Shown piece by piece: positions 1-8,698 of a DNA stretch of 64,000 nt. Position 1 is the first letter of the stretch; each line of letters begins with the position of its first letter. The translations under genes and the position numbers were made by a program. A model generated the notes under the pieces. The model made no database searches and was not told where the DNA came from. It saw nothing but the letters and a program-made list of their open reading frames with translations. The stretch is from Acidimicrobiaceae bacterium (lineage in GTDB: Bacteria > Actinomycetota > Acidimicrobiia > Acidimicrobiales > RAAP-2): assembly GCA_003133325.1 (NCBI GenBank), contig PKXA01000102.1, positions 1-64,000 of the forward strand. Reading direction: 5' to 3'.

Positions 1-624
1 TCAAAGGCCTTGACAGGTTCCGTTGCCGGGTGCATGTCCAAGGAGCCCGGCAATCCGATGCCTGACGCCTGGACCACCTATCTCGCCACCGCCGATGCGA
101 GGGTGACGCTCGAAGCTGTCCAGGCGAATGGCGGGCAGGTCTTGGTTCCGGCAATGGACGTCGGTGACCTCGGGACCATGGCGGTCGTCACCGATCCCGG
201 TGGGTCGGTGATCGGTATGTGGGAACCGAAGATCCACCGCGGCTTCGGTCGCTACGGGGAACCAGGGACACCCGGTTGGTTCGACATGCAGACCCGTGAC
301 TATGAATGCTGCGTCTCGTTCTACCGTGACGTCTTCACATGGACGACCAACAACCTGAGCGACACGCCGGAGTTCCGCTACACCACCCTCAAGGTCGGCG
401 ACGAGGAGCTGGCCGGAATCATGGATGCAGCAATGTTCCTCCCTGAGGGTGTCCCTGCTCATTGGACAATCGTGTTCGCGGTGGACGACACCGACGCTTC
501 CCTGGCCCAGATCGTGTCTCTCGGTGGAACAGTGGTTGTTGCGGCAGCCGACTCTCCCTACGGGCGACTCGCGACCGTCTCGGATCCGACGGGTTCGACC
601 TTTGCCCTCGTGTCCGGAGCCTGA
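1..624 (+). CDS. VOC-family (glyoxalase-fold) protein, 5' end cut by window
   Basis: The frame is open from the first base to a TGA at 622-624, so the true start lies upstream and the TTG at 10 is probably not used. The visible 207 codons hold the end of one vicinal-oxygen-chelate repeat (DPGGSVIGMWEP, about residues 65-76) and a complete second repeat starting at PGTPGWFDMQTRDYE and ending DPTGSTFALV. Two tandem VOC repeats of this kind are typical of the mycobacterial Rv0577/CFP30B group, which is about 260 aa, so roughly 55-60 N-terminal residues are missing. Substrate and metal use cannot be read from the sequence. Family assignment is firm; function is unknown. Confidence 0.8.
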   Translation, partial: SKALTGSVAGCMSKEPGNPMPDAWTTYLATADARVTLEAVQANGGQVLVPAMDVGDLGTMAVVTDPGGSVIGMWEPKIHRGFGRYGEPGTPGWFDMQTRDYECCVSFYRDVFTWTTNNLSDTPEFRYTTLKVGDEELAGIMDAAMFLPEGVPAHWTIVFAVDDTDASLAQIVSLGGTVVVAAADSPYGRLATVSDPTGSTFALVSGA

Positions 625-721
625 GCATCGTCCAGAAACCGGAAGCGGACAAAGTCCTCCCAAGGCCCGGACGCTCTCACGAAGCCTCCGGCCGAGGATT
701 TGGATCCCCGAGGGTCGGTGG

Positions 722-1195
722 TCACGCGCCGGCTGCTGCATCCTCGAGCCCTGCGATATCCAGCTTGACCATCTTCAGCATGGCCTGCATGACCCGGTTG
801 GCACGCTCTGGGTCGGGATCGCCCATCAGCTCTCCGAGTCGGTCGGGCACGATCTGCCACGAGACCCCGAACCGATCGGTGAGCCATCCGCACTGCGAAG
901 GCTCGCCACCGTCCAGCAGCCGTCCCCAGTAGTAGTCGATCTTGTCTTGGGACTCGCAGTTGACGACGAAAGAGATGGCAGGGGTGAAGTGGAACGCCGG
1001 TCCACCGTTGAGCGCCATGAACGGCCTTCCGGCCAGCTCGAAGCTCACTGCCAGGGTCGAGTCCTCGTCCCCAGGTGCATCGGGGCCGTACTTGCTGCCC
1101 GTGAGTCGCCTCGAGTTGGGGAAGATCGAGAGGTAGTAATCGACCGCAACATCAGCGTTGCCGTCGAACCAGAGGCAGGGCGTGATAGGCGTCAT
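722..1195 (-). CDS. PhnB-like VOC protein (3-demethylubiquinone methyltransferase-like fold)
   Basis: 157 aa. The opening TPITPCLWFDGNADVAVDYY and the motif FGVSWQIVPDRL near residue 115 are characteristic of the PhnB/3-dmu-9_3-mt subgroup (PF06983) of the VOC superfamily. Despite the Pfam name, members are not shown to be methyltransferases and most have no known substrate. It converges on the partial VOC gene, with 97 bp between the stops. TACGGT at 1207-1202 lies 6 nt before the ATG, so the mRNA is probably leaderless, which supports this start. The biochemical role is unknown. Confidence 0.82.
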   Translation of the reverse strand: MTPITPCLWFDGNADVAVDYYLSIFPNSRRLTGSKYGPDAPGDEDSTLAVSFELAGRPFMALNGGPAFHFTPAISFVVNCESQDKIDYYWGRLLDGGEPSQCGWLTDRFGVSWQIVPDRLGELMGDPDPERANRVMQAMLKMVKLDIAGLEDAAAGA

Positions 1196-1201
1196 CTCCG
1201 A

Positions 1202-1207
1202 ACCGTA
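1202..1207 (-). promoter_or_regulatory. -10 box TACGGT, leaderless start of the PhnB-like gene
   Basis: On the minus strand TACGGT ends 6 nt before the ATG at 1195. This places the expected transcription start on or next to the A of the ATG. Same arrangement as at a dozen other genes in the window. Confidence 0.5.
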
Positions 1208-1532
1208 GGGCGAACCGGAGCCAATTGCACCTGAGATGGGAGCCTCATGGGAGGCCGCCTTCGGGCTACACCAGAACAGTGACTCGGTGACGCATTATGC
1301 CGGGCTCATCCCTCGGAACGCTGTCTGACGCGAGCGCCGTCAGCCAACTTCCTTGCCATAGGTCCCACCGGGCTTCGAGTCTTCCTGCCCTGACTTCGCT
1401 GAGCCTGTAGCCCGGACGGGGGCATAGCGGAACGCACCTCGAATATCACGCTCGAGGCGATTGACGGCGCACCACATGACTTCGGCTTCCCGGGGCGGCA
1501 CCGAGAGCGTCACGCACAGAACCGGAGATCCC
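1208..1532. other. Non-coding gap downstream of the acyl-CoA dehydrogenase; possible 57-codon ORF
   Basis: About 325 bp without a convincing gene. On the minus strand a GTG at 1513 opens a 57-codon frame ending with TGA at 1342-1340 (it contains EAEVMWCAVNRLERDI). It has no clear Shine-Dalgarno sequence, only moderate third-position GC and no family I recognise, so I do not call it a gene. No clear terminator hairpin with a T-run was found after either flanking gene. Confidence 0.3.
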
Positions 1533-2747
1533 CTACTTGATATGCACCCCGGAGATGGCCCGGGCGATGATCAGACGCTGGATCTCGCTGGTCCCTTCGA
1601 AGATGGTGTAGATCTTCGAGTCACGGTGCCAACGCTCCACCGGGTGCTCGCGGATGTAGCCGTAGCCGCCCATGATCTGGATGGCCTCTTCGGTGACGTA
1701 CACCGCCGTCTCGCCGGCGTAGAGCTTGGACATGGATCCTTCACCGGCGGTGAACTCCTTGCCGTTGCTACCCATCCACGCGGCCCGCCACACCAACATC
1801 CTCGATGCGTCGATCCGCGTCTTCATGTCCGCCAATTTGAAGGCAATGGCCTGATTCTCGATGATGGCCCGACCGAATGCCTTGCGCTCCTTGGCGTACT
1901 CGAGCGAGTACTCGTAGGCGGCCCTGGCAATGCCGAGAGCCTGGGCTCCCACCGTCGGACGGGAGGACTCGAACGTCTTCATGGCCGCCTGGCTGGTTGA
2001 TCTTTTCCCCTCACGGGCACGAGCAAACTTCTCGTCGAGCTTGTCCTTGCCGCCGAGGAGGCAGTGCCCGGGGACCCTCACGTCATGGAGGATCACTTCG
2101 GCGGTGTGCGATGCACGGATGCCCATCTTCTGGAACTTCTGGCCCTGGGAAAGGCCCGGTGTCTTCGGGGGGACGATGAAGCTGGCCTGACCCCTCGACC
2201 CGAGTTCGGGTACAACCGAGGCCACCACCACGTGAATGTCGGCGATCCCACCATTGGTGATCCACGTCTTGGTGCCGTTGATCACCCACTCGTCTTTGGC
2301 CTCGTCATAGTCGGCCCGGGTGCGCAGCGACGACACGTCCGACCCGGCATCGGGCTCGGAAACCGCGAATGCGGCCATCTGGATCTTCTCGGGGGTGCCG
2401 AAACACTGGGGCCCCCACTCCATCAGCTGCTCGGGCGTGCCGTTGGCGGCGATCCCGGCCAAACCGAGGACGCTCCCGAAGACGGCCAGTCCGATGCCGG
2501 CGTCACCCCACGCCATCTCTTCATTGGCGATAGGCAGCAACAGGCCCGATGGATCGAGGAAGCACTGGGTGATGAAATCGAACGAGTAGAGCCCTATCTT
2601 GGCCGCCTCTTCGATGATGGGCCACGGGGTCTCTTCCCGCTCATCCCATTCGTGGCCGGCCGGCCGGACCACCGTCTCGGCGAAGTCATGGACCCATTTT
2701 TGGATCTGGAGTTGGTCCTCATTGAGTTCCATCGAGAAATCGGACAT
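1533..2747 (-). CDS. Acyl-CoA dehydrogenase
   Basis: 404 aa FAD flavoenzyme that catalyses alpha,beta-dehydrogenation of acyl-CoA thioesters, the first step of beta-oxidation. The N-terminal helical domain opens with MSDFSMELNEDQLQIQKWV. The flavin/substrate motif FAVSEPDAGSD is near residue 130. The C-terminal stretch GGYGYIREHPVERWHRDSK is followed by IYTIFEGTSEIQ, whose Glu (about E384) is the expected catalytic base. I chose the ATG at 2747: it begins the conserved sequence and has GGAG upstream, whereas the extra in-frame residues to 2783 are not family-like. Chain-length specificity cannot be told. A perfect inverted repeat lies 132 bp upstream, so the gene is probably repressor controlled. 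Confidence 0.93.
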   Translation of the reverse strand: MSDFSMELNEDQLQIQKWVHDFAETVVRPAGHEWDEREETPWPIIEEAAKIGLYSFDFITQCFLDPSGLLLPIANEEMAWGDAGIGLAVFGSVLGLAGIAANGTPEQLMEWGPQCFGTPEKIQMAAFAVSEPDAGSDVSSLRTRADYDEAKDEWVINGTKTWITNGGIADIHVVVASVVPELGSRGQASFIVPPKTPGLSQGQKFQKMGIRASHTAEVILHDVRVPGHCLLGGKDKLDEKFARAREGKRSTSQAAMKTFESSRPTVGAQALGIARAAYEYSLEYAKERKAFGRAIIENQAIAFKLADMKTRIDASRMLVWRAAWMGSNGKEFTAGEGSMSKLYAGETAVYVTEEAIQIMGGYGYIREHPVERWHRDSKIYTIFEGTSEIQRLIIARAISGVHIK

Positions 2748-2878
2748 CTGCCTTTGCTCCGTTCCGGCCCCAGGGCCTGGCAACTCAGTGGATCGAACTT
2801 GTCGATTCCGACGTACACGGGGATTGCGAAGGTGTTCACACCGAGGGCCTTTCGGCCCTGCGCTCCGGTGGCCACCTG

Positions 2879-2902
2879 GTTGGTTACTCTATAGTAACCA
2901 AC
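2879..2902. promoter_or_regulatory. Perfect inverted repeat, candidate operator of the acyl-CoA dehydrogenase gene
   Basis: The left arm GTTGGTTACT (2879-2888) and right arm AGTAACCAAC (2893-2902) are exact reverse complements around a CTAT spacer. It lies between cysS and the acyl-CoA dehydrogenase, 132 bp before the latter's ATG. Size and symmetry fit a dimeric TetR- or GntR-type repressor. No regulator gene is next to it, so the protein is unknown. Confidence 0.55.
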
Positions 2903-2970
2903 TGCGGCCGTTGCCGCCACCATTCTGCATTATCCCTGGTCAGCGTGGCTTCAGGTGGCACCATTCCTCG

Positions 2971-4362
2971 CTACGGGAGGCGGATCCGGGTACCCTCGGG
3001 GCCGTCTTCGACCACCCATCCGAGTGCCATCAACTCGTCGCGCAACTGGTCGGCCAGCGTCCAGTCCCGATATTCGCGAGCCTCATCGCGCCGACGGACC
3101 AGGTCGGCACTGACGGGGTCGATCTCGGTGTCCACCTCGCCGCGGAGTGGCAATCCCAACGCCGCTGCCAGCAATCCCACCGTGCCGGCCGCACGGCCGG
3201 CGGCGGCTTCATCGCCATCATCGGCGGAGGCGTTGGCCTGGCGGACCAGTTCGAAGATGCCGGCCAGAGCGCCCGGGGTGTCGAGGTCGTCGTCCATCCT
3301 GGCCCGAAACCGAGCCACCGCCTCGGCGTCGAACGTACCGGCGACGGCGCCGTCGACCACCGGTCCCGATGCCAACAAGTCCGGTAGTCGGAACCTCCGT
3401 GCCATCTCGTCGAGCCGCGCCAGGCCCGACTCGGCATCGGTCACCGTGTCCGGGGTGACCTCGATCGGCGATCGGTAATGGGACCGGAGCACCAGCAGCC
3501 GGTAGGCCCGGGCGTCACTTCGTGTCAACAGGTCGTCGAGGGAGGTGAAGTTCCCGAGCGACTTGGACATCTTCTCCCCGTCGACGGTGACCCAGCCGTT
3601 GTGGACCCAGTGATGAGCGAAATCCCGACCCAGGGCGACGGCTTGGGCCCGTTCGTTCTCGTGGTGAGGGAAGATCAGGTCGATGGCCCCGCCGTGCAGG
3701 TCGAACCCGTCACCCAAGAGGTCGAGGGACATCACCACGCACTCGGTGTGCCAACCGGGACGCCCCTTGCCCCACGGCGATTCCCAGGTGGGCTCGCCAG
3801 GTTTGGCCTTCTTCCACAGTACGAAGTCGAGCGGCGAACGCTTGTCGGCAGCCGACTCCACCCGGGCACCGGCCCTCAGCGAGTCGAGCGGCTGGCGGGC
3901 CAGGAGCCCATATCCGGGGACGTCCAGCACCGACAGGTAAACGCCATCGGCGGCTTCGTAGGCGACCCCCCGATCCATCAACTCGGCGATCACGGCGACC
4001 ATCCGGTCCACGTAGGCGGTGGCGTGGGGCGCCTCATCCGGCCGGAGTACACCGAGCGCATCCATGGCCTTCCACCAGACGGCTTCGAAGTGACCGGTGA
4101 GTTCGGTCGGCGTAATTCCCTGGGTCGCCGCCCGTTCGATGATGTTGTCCTCGATATCGGTGATATTCGACACGTAGGTGACGTCGAGCCCACTGAACAG
4201 CAGGTAACGGCGGAGCACATCGAAGACCAGGGCAAACCTGCCATGACCGAGGTGGGGAGCGTCGTACACGGTGGGCCCACACACGTACATCGATACCTGG
4301 CCGGGAGTCCGGTGGAGGAGTTCGGTCACCTCGCCGGTGGCGGTGTCGTGGAGGCGGAGCAC
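2971..4362 (-). CDS. cysS: Cysteine--tRNA ligase
   Basis: 463 aa class I aminoacyl-tRNA synthetase that charges tRNA-Cys. HLGH (37-40) stands for the HIGH motif and KMSKS is at 264-268. Zinc ligands are visible: C28 in YVCGPTVYD, the Cys in HTECVVMS, and the His of HGGAIDLIFPHHENE. A C-terminal DALR-type helical domain and full family length argue against the related mycothiol ligase MshC. The GTG at 4362 is the only start matching the family N-terminus (LRLHDTATGEV). The longer open frame to 5178 is antisense to valS. It is divergent from valS with 21 bp between start codons, and TACCGT 7 nt before the GTG implies a leaderless mRNA. Confidence 0.96.
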   Translation of the reverse strand: MLRLHDTATGEVTELLHRTPGQVSMYVCGPTVYDAPHLGHGRFALVFDVLRRYLLFSGLDVTYVSNITDIEDNIIERAATQGITPTELTGHFEAVWWKAMDALGVLRPDEAPHATAYVDRMVAVIAELMDRGVAYEAADGVYLSVLDVPGYGLLARQPLDSLRAGARVESAADKRSPLDFVLWKKAKPGEPTWESPWGKGRPGWHTECVVMSLDLLGDGFDLHGGAIDLIFPHHENERAQAVALGRDFAHHWVHNGWVTVDGEKMSKSLGNFTSLDDLLTRSDARAYRLLVLRSHYRSPIEVTPDTVTDAESGLARLDEMARRFRLPDLLASGPVVDGAVAGTFDAEAVARFRARMDDDLDTPGALAGIFELVRQANASADDGDEAAAGRAAGTVGLLAAALGLPLRGEVDTEIDPVSADLVRRRDEAREYRDWTLADQLRDELMALGWVVEDGPEGTRIRLP

Positions 4363-4368
4363 GCAGGG

Positions 4369-4375
4369 TACGGTA
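4369..4375. promoter_or_regulatory. Shared bidirectional -10 element TACGGTA between cysS and valS
   Basis: The plus strand reads TACGGT (4369-4374), 9 nt before the valS ATG. The minus strand reads TACCGT (4375-4370), 7 nt before the cysS GTG. The two TANNNT boxes overlap by 5 bp. With 21 bp between start codons there is no room for leaders or ribosome binding sites, so both messages should be leaderless or nearly so. Confidence 0.55.
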
Positions 4376-4383
4376 ACCCGATC

Positions 4384-7005
4384 ATGACTGCAGACGCGAC
4401 AGGCTCCACCCTCGGGGACCGCGGGCCCAGGGGAATCCCCGAGAAGCCGGGGCTGGAGGGACTCGAGGCCACCTGGTCCGCCCGTTGGCACGAGGCGGGG
4501 ACCTACGCCTTCGACCGCTCGGCCCCGCGGGATCGGGTGTTCTCCATCGACACCCCTCCGCCCACCGTGTCGGGGTCGCTTCACATCGGCCACGTGTTCT
4601 CCTATACCCACACCGACGCGGTGGCCCGATTCCATCGGATGCGGGGCAAAGCCGTCTTCTATCCCATGGGTTGGGACGACAACGGCCTGCCCACGGAACG
4701 GCGGGTGCAGAACTACTTCGGGGTCCGCTGTGACCCCGGCCTCCCCTACGACCCCGACTTTGCGCCGCCTGCCGATCCACCCAAGGTCCCCATCGCCATC
4801 TCGCGGCCCAACTTCGTCGAACTGTGCCGACAGCTGACCGTCGAGGACGAGAAGGTGTTCGAGCAATTGTGGCGGACCCTGGGCCTGTCGGTCGACTGGG
4901 CCCATACCTATGCCACCGTGGGCGAAGCAGCCCAGCGGGTGTCCCAGCGGGCGTTCCTTCGGATGCTGGACCGCGGCGACGCCTATCAACGCACTGCACC
5001 CACGCTGTGGGATGTCGAATTCCGGACAGCGGTGTCGCAGGCCGAGCTCGAGGACCGTGACCGCCCCGGGGCCTACCACCGCCTCGCCTTCCTCCGAGCC
5101 GAGGGATCCGGGCCTGCCGTCGAGATCGAGACCACCCGACCCGAGTTGCTGGCGGCCTGTGTAGCCCTGGTGGCCCACCCCGACGACGAACGGTATCGGC
5201 CACTCTTCGGCACCTCGGTGGTGACGCCTTTATTCGGTGTGAAGGTACCCGTGCTGGCCCACCAACTGGCCGACCCTGAGAAGGGGTCGGGAGTCGCCAT
5301 GGTCTGCACCTTTGGCGACCTCACCGACGTGGTGTGGTGGCGCGAGCTGCACCTTCCCACCCGCACCATCCTCGGGAGGGACGGGCGGCTGCTCCCGGTG
5401 ACGTGGGGCACCGAGGGATGGGAGTCGGCCGTCCCCGCCGAAGCTGGCTCCCACTACGACGAGTTGGCCGGAAAGACTGTCAACCAGGCCCAAGCCCGCA
5501 TCGTTGAACAGCTCACCGAGGTCGGGGCGCTGATCGGTGAGCCCACCCCGATCACCCACCCGGTGAAGTTCTACGAGCGGGGCGACCGCCCCTTGGAGAT
5601 CGTGTCATCGCGCCAGTGGTTCGTGAGGACCGTGCCTCTGCGGGACAAGTTGCTCGAGCGGGGTGAGGACCTTCGGTGGCATCCGGCCTACATGGCCCAC
5701 CGGTACCGCACCTGGGTCGAAGGGCTCAATGACGACTGGAATATCTCGCGCCAGCGGTTCTTCGGCGTTCCGTTCCCGGTCTGGTATCCGGTGGACGCCG
5801 ACGGAGAAGCCGACTTCAGCTCGCCGATTGCGGCCTCCGAGGACCGACTCCCCATCGATCCCTCGACCGAGGTGCCGCCCGGCTACCACCCCGATCAGCG
5901 GGGGGTGCCCGGCGGTTTCGTCGGGGATCCCGATGTCATGGACACCTGGGCCACCTCGTCGCTCACTCCCCAGATCGCCGGCCGATGGGAGGATGATCCC
6001 GACCTGTTTGCCCGGGTGTTCCCGATGGACCTCCGCCCCCAGGCCCACGACATCATCCGGACCTGGCTGTTCGCCACGGTCGTCCGCTCCGAGCTCGAGC
6101 ACGGTTCGCTGCCGTGGAGCGATGCCGCCATCTCGGGGTGGGTTCTCGATCCCGACCGCAAGAAGATGTCCAAGTCCAAAGGCAACGTGGTGACCCCCCT
6201 GCCCCTGCTGGAGAAACACGGGGCGGATGCCGTCCGGTACTGGGCTGCCAATGGCCGACCGGGGACCGACACCGCCGTGGACGATGGTCAGATGAAGGTC
6301 GGCCGGCGGCTGGCCATCAAGGTGTTGAATGCCTCGCGCTTCGCGCTGGGCAGGTTGGCCGACGACACCGGTTCGATCGTGGTTCCCGGCCCCGAAGCCA
6401 TCACCGCCCCCCTTGACCGCGCCATGTCGGCCCGTCTGGCCGGGGTGGTGGCGGAGGCCACCGCTGCCTTCGAGGGATACGACTACGCCCGGGCCATCGA
6501 GCGTACCGAGGCATTCTTTTGGTCCTTCTGCGACGACTACCTCGAGTTGGTCAAAGTCCGCTCCTACCGCGATCCGGGAGAGCCGGGGCCGGCTTCTGCC
6601 CGGGCCGCCCTGGCATTGGCCCTGTCGACCCAGTTGCGGTTGTTCGCTCCCTTCCTTCCCTTTGTCACCGAAGAGGTGTGGTCGTGGTGGAGATCGGGGT
6701 CGGTGCACCAGGCTCCATGGCCGACCCATGGCGAGCTGGAGGGATCGGCATCGGGAGCCGATGAACTTGTGCTCGGGACGGTCTCCGACGTACTGAGTGC
6801 CGTTCGAAGGGCAAAGACCACCGCCAAGCGCTCCATGCGTGCAGGGGTGACCCTCCTGACGGTGACCGATACGGCCGACCGGCTCGATGCCCTGGCCCTG
6901 GCCACCGACGACCTGCGAGATGCCGGCGGAGTCGCCGAGTTGATCACCGTGATCGGGACCGAAGCCGCCGTCGTCGTGGTGTTGGAAAGCGAGTCGTCGG
7001 CCTGA
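4384..7005 (+). CDS. valS: Valine--tRNA ligase
   Basis: 873 aa class I synthetase that charges tRNA-Val and edits misacylated Thr. HIGH is at residues 67-70 (SGSLHIGHVFSYTHTD) and KMSKS at 594-598. The connective peptide with the editing domain lies between them, and a C-terminal anticodon-binding domain follows. GWDDNGLPTERRVQNYFG identifies the ValS subtype common in actinobacteria. The ATG at 4384 gives the family-typical 25-30 residue lead into PGLEGLEATW. The upstream open frame to 3478 is antisense to cysS and is not real. No Shine-Dalgarno fits in the 21-bp gap to cysS. It converges on the liv operon. Confidence 0.96.
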   Translation: MTADATGSTLGDRGPRGIPEKPGLEGLEATWSARWHEAGTYAFDRSAPRDRVFSIDTPPPTVSGSLHIGHVFSYTHTDAVARFHRMRGKAVFYPMGWDDNGLPTERRVQNYFGVRCDPGLPYDPDFAPPADPPKVPIAISRPNFVELCRQLTVEDEKVFEQLWRTLGLSVDWAHTYATVGEAAQRVSQRAFLRMLDRGDAYQRTAPTLWDVEFRTAVSQAELEDRDRPGAYHRLAFLRAEGSGPAVEIETTRPELLAACVALVAHPDDERYRPLFGTSVVTPLFGVKVPVLAHQLADPEKGSGVAMVCTFGDLTDVVWWRELHLPTRTILGRDGRLLPVTWGTEGWESAVPAEAGSHYDELAGKTVNQAQARIVEQLTEVGALIGEPTPITHPVKFYERGDRPLEIVSSRQWFVRTVPLRDKLLERGEDLRWHPAYMAHRYRTWVEGLNDDWNISRQRFFGVPFPVWYPVDADGEADFSSPIAASEDRLPIDPSTEVPPGYHPDQRGVPGGFVGDPDVMDTWATSSLTPQIAGRWEDDPDLFARVFPMDLRPQAHDIIRTWLFATVVRSELEHGSLPWSDAAISGWVLDPDRKKMSKSKGNVVTPLPLLEKHGADAVRYWAANGRPGTDTAVDDGQMKVGRRLAIKVLNASRFALGRLADDTGSIVVPGPEAITAPLDRAMSARLAGVVAEATAAFEGYDYARAIERTEAFFWSFCDDYLELVKVRSYRDPGEPGPASARAALALALSTQLRLFAPFLPFVTEEVWSWWRSGSVHQAPWPTHGELEGSASGADELVLGTVSDVLSAVRRAKTTAKRSMRAGVTLLTVTDTADRLDALALATDDLRDAGGVAELITVIGTEAAVVVVLESESSA

Positions 7006-7079
7006 CCCGCGTGGGTCTTGCTGCGCTGACATCTGGCGCCCGATCGCCGGTGCCGGTGAGAGCCGACCCGACCCGGCTT

Positions 7080-7811
7080 TCAACTCGAAAGGTAGACGCC
7101 GTGGGCCGCGGTGGCCATGTCGCTGGGCGTGCCCTGCTGTCGGATCTTGCCGTGCACCATGATGGCCGCCCCGGTGGCCACCAACAGCGCAGTGGTCACG
7201 AACTGTTCGACCAACAGGACGGTTTTCCCCTGGGCGGCCAGGGTCCCCACCAACTCGTAGAGCTCAGCCACGATCAACGGGGCCAGGCCCATCGACAATT
7301 CGTCCAGGAGCAGCACCTTCGGGTCGGTTACCAGCGCCCTCGAGATGGCCAGCATCTGCTGTTCACCCCCTGACAAGGTCCCAGCCAGTTGCCCCCGTCG
7401 TCCCGCCAGCCGGGGGAAGGTGCCGTAGGTCTGCTCCTCGACCGCCTTCACACTGAGTCCACCCCGGTAGGTCCAGATCCTCAGGTTCTCTCTCACCGTG
7501 AGGTTGGGGAAGATACCTCGGCCCTCGGGAATGGAGCACAACCCGGTCCGGGCCAGCTTCTGGGTCGACAGCTTCCCCACCGGCTTGTCCCCGATCACCA
7601 CCTCTCCGGCAGTGGGCCGCATCTGCCCACTGATCACGCTGAGCAGCGTCGACTTTCCCGCCCCGTTCGGCCCGAGCAGTGCGAACACGCTTCCCGCCGG
7701 AACTGTGAGATCCACACCGTGGAGCACCTCGATCCGGCCGTAGGAGGCACGGACCCCCCGGATGGCGAGGGCGGGCGGCACGGTCGCCGGGCTCATCTCC
7801 GGAACGGTCAT
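7080..7811 (-). CDS. livF: Branched-chain amino acid-type ABC transporter ATPase, LivF
   Basis: 243 aa cytoplasmic ATPase. Walker A GPNGAGKST (about 48-56), signature LSGGEQQM (about 145-152) and Walker B VLLLDELSMGL followed by APLIVAELYELV are all intact and typical of LivF. It overlaps livG by 4 bp (7808-7811), so translation is coupled. It is the last gene of a five-domain importer operon read from 11983 down. Liv systems import leucine, isoleucine and valine, but relatives carry urea, amides or aromatic acids, so the substrate here is open. Confidence 0.9.
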   Translation of the reverse strand: MTVPEMSPATVPPALAIRGVRASYGRIEVLHGVDLTVPAGSVFALLGPNGAGKSTLLSVISGQMRPTAGEVVIGDKPVGKLSTQKLARTGLCSIPEGRGIFPNLTVRENLRIWTYRGGLSVKAVEEQTYGTFPRLAGRRGQLAGTLSGGEQQMLAISRALVTDPKVLLLDELSMGLAPLIVAELYELVGTLAAQGKTVLLVEQFVTTALLVATGAAIMVHGKIRQQGTPSDMATAAHGVYLSS

Positions 7812-8698
7812 CGGGTCCCGCCAGGGGGGGAGCCGGTCCCCAGATAGGCGGTCTGCACCGCGGGGTCGGAGCGGATCGCCTCAGGGCTCCCGGTGGCGAT
7901 GACATGACCGAAATCGAGCACATGGATCCGGTCACAGATCCCCATCACCAGTTCCATGTCGTGCTCCACCAGCAGCACGGCCATGCCCGTCGACGCCAGC
8001 CTGACCAACAGCGTGCCCAGAGCTTGCGACTCAGCCTCGTCGAGTCCGGATCCGGGTTCGTCGAGGAGCAACAGCTTCGGCCCGATGGCCAGGCCCCGAG
8101 CCAACTCGACTGTGCGGGCCAGGCCGGTGGGCATGGCATTGGCCTGCTCGTTGGCCATGCCCTCCAGGCCGACCTCGGCCAGCAACCGGTCGGGCGTGGC
8201 CACGGCCAGTGCATCCGAGCCGACAAGGGCGACGGCGGCAGTCGGGTCGCCCGGGGCGGACTCCGACCCGCTGTTGCGCCAGAGGGCCTTGCGAAGATGG
8301 CTCCACTGCCACCACTTCACCGTTGATTCCAGACCGACCTGGACGTTCTCGCCGGCCGTCAGGGTACCGAACAGTTCGAGGAGCTGGAACGTGCGGGCCA
8401 GGCCGAGTCGGGCCCGACGATAGGGCTTCATCATCGTCACGTCGGTGTCGAAAAAATGAACAGCGCCCCGGTCCGGTTCTTGCAGACCGCTGATGACATT
8501 GAACAAGGTGGTCTTCCCGGCGCCGTTGGGACCGATGAGGCCGGTCACGGTGCCCGGCGGCACCACCAGACTGACATTGGTGAGAGCGGACACGCCCCCG
8601 AAGCGGACACTGACCTGGGATACCGTCAACGCCGGCAGGGCCCCTCCGCTCGGCTCACTCGCCAATCCGGGCTCATCAACCGGCGACACGGGTCTCAC
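7808..8698 (-). CDS. livG: Branched-chain amino acid-type ABC transporter ATPase, LivG
   Basis: 296 aa ATPase partner of LivF. Walker A GPNGAGKTTL is near residue 55 and Walker B LLLLDEPGSGLDEAES near 212. The signature segment reads MPTGLARTVELARGLA, so the usual SGG(Q/D) core is replaced by TGLA. LivG proteins are often divergent here, but this is an extreme form. The segment after Walker A carries the long insert (VKWWQWSHLRKALWRN) expected of LivG. It overlaps the permease gene by 23 bp and livF by 4 bp. Confidence 0.88.
   Translation of the reverse strand: MRPVSPVDEPGLASEPSGGALPALTVSQVSVRFGGVSALTNVSLVVPPGTVTGLIGPNGAGKTTLFNVISGLQEPDRGAVHFFDTDVTMMKPYRRARLGLARTFQLLELFGTLTAGENVQVGLESTVKWWQWSHLRKALWRNSGSESAPGDPTAAVALVGSDALAVATPDRLLAEVGLEGMANEQANAMPTGLARTVELARGLAIGPKLLLLDEPGSGLDEAESQALGTLLVRLASTGMAVLLVEHDMELVMGICDRIHVLDFGHVIATGSPEAIRSDPAVQTAYLGTGSPPGGTR

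Noticed and set aside
1-741. Long minus-strand open frame opposite the partial VOC gene
   Set aside because: It is antisense to clear VOC-family sequence, and its translation is Arg/Gly/His-rich without family features, a high-GC shadow.
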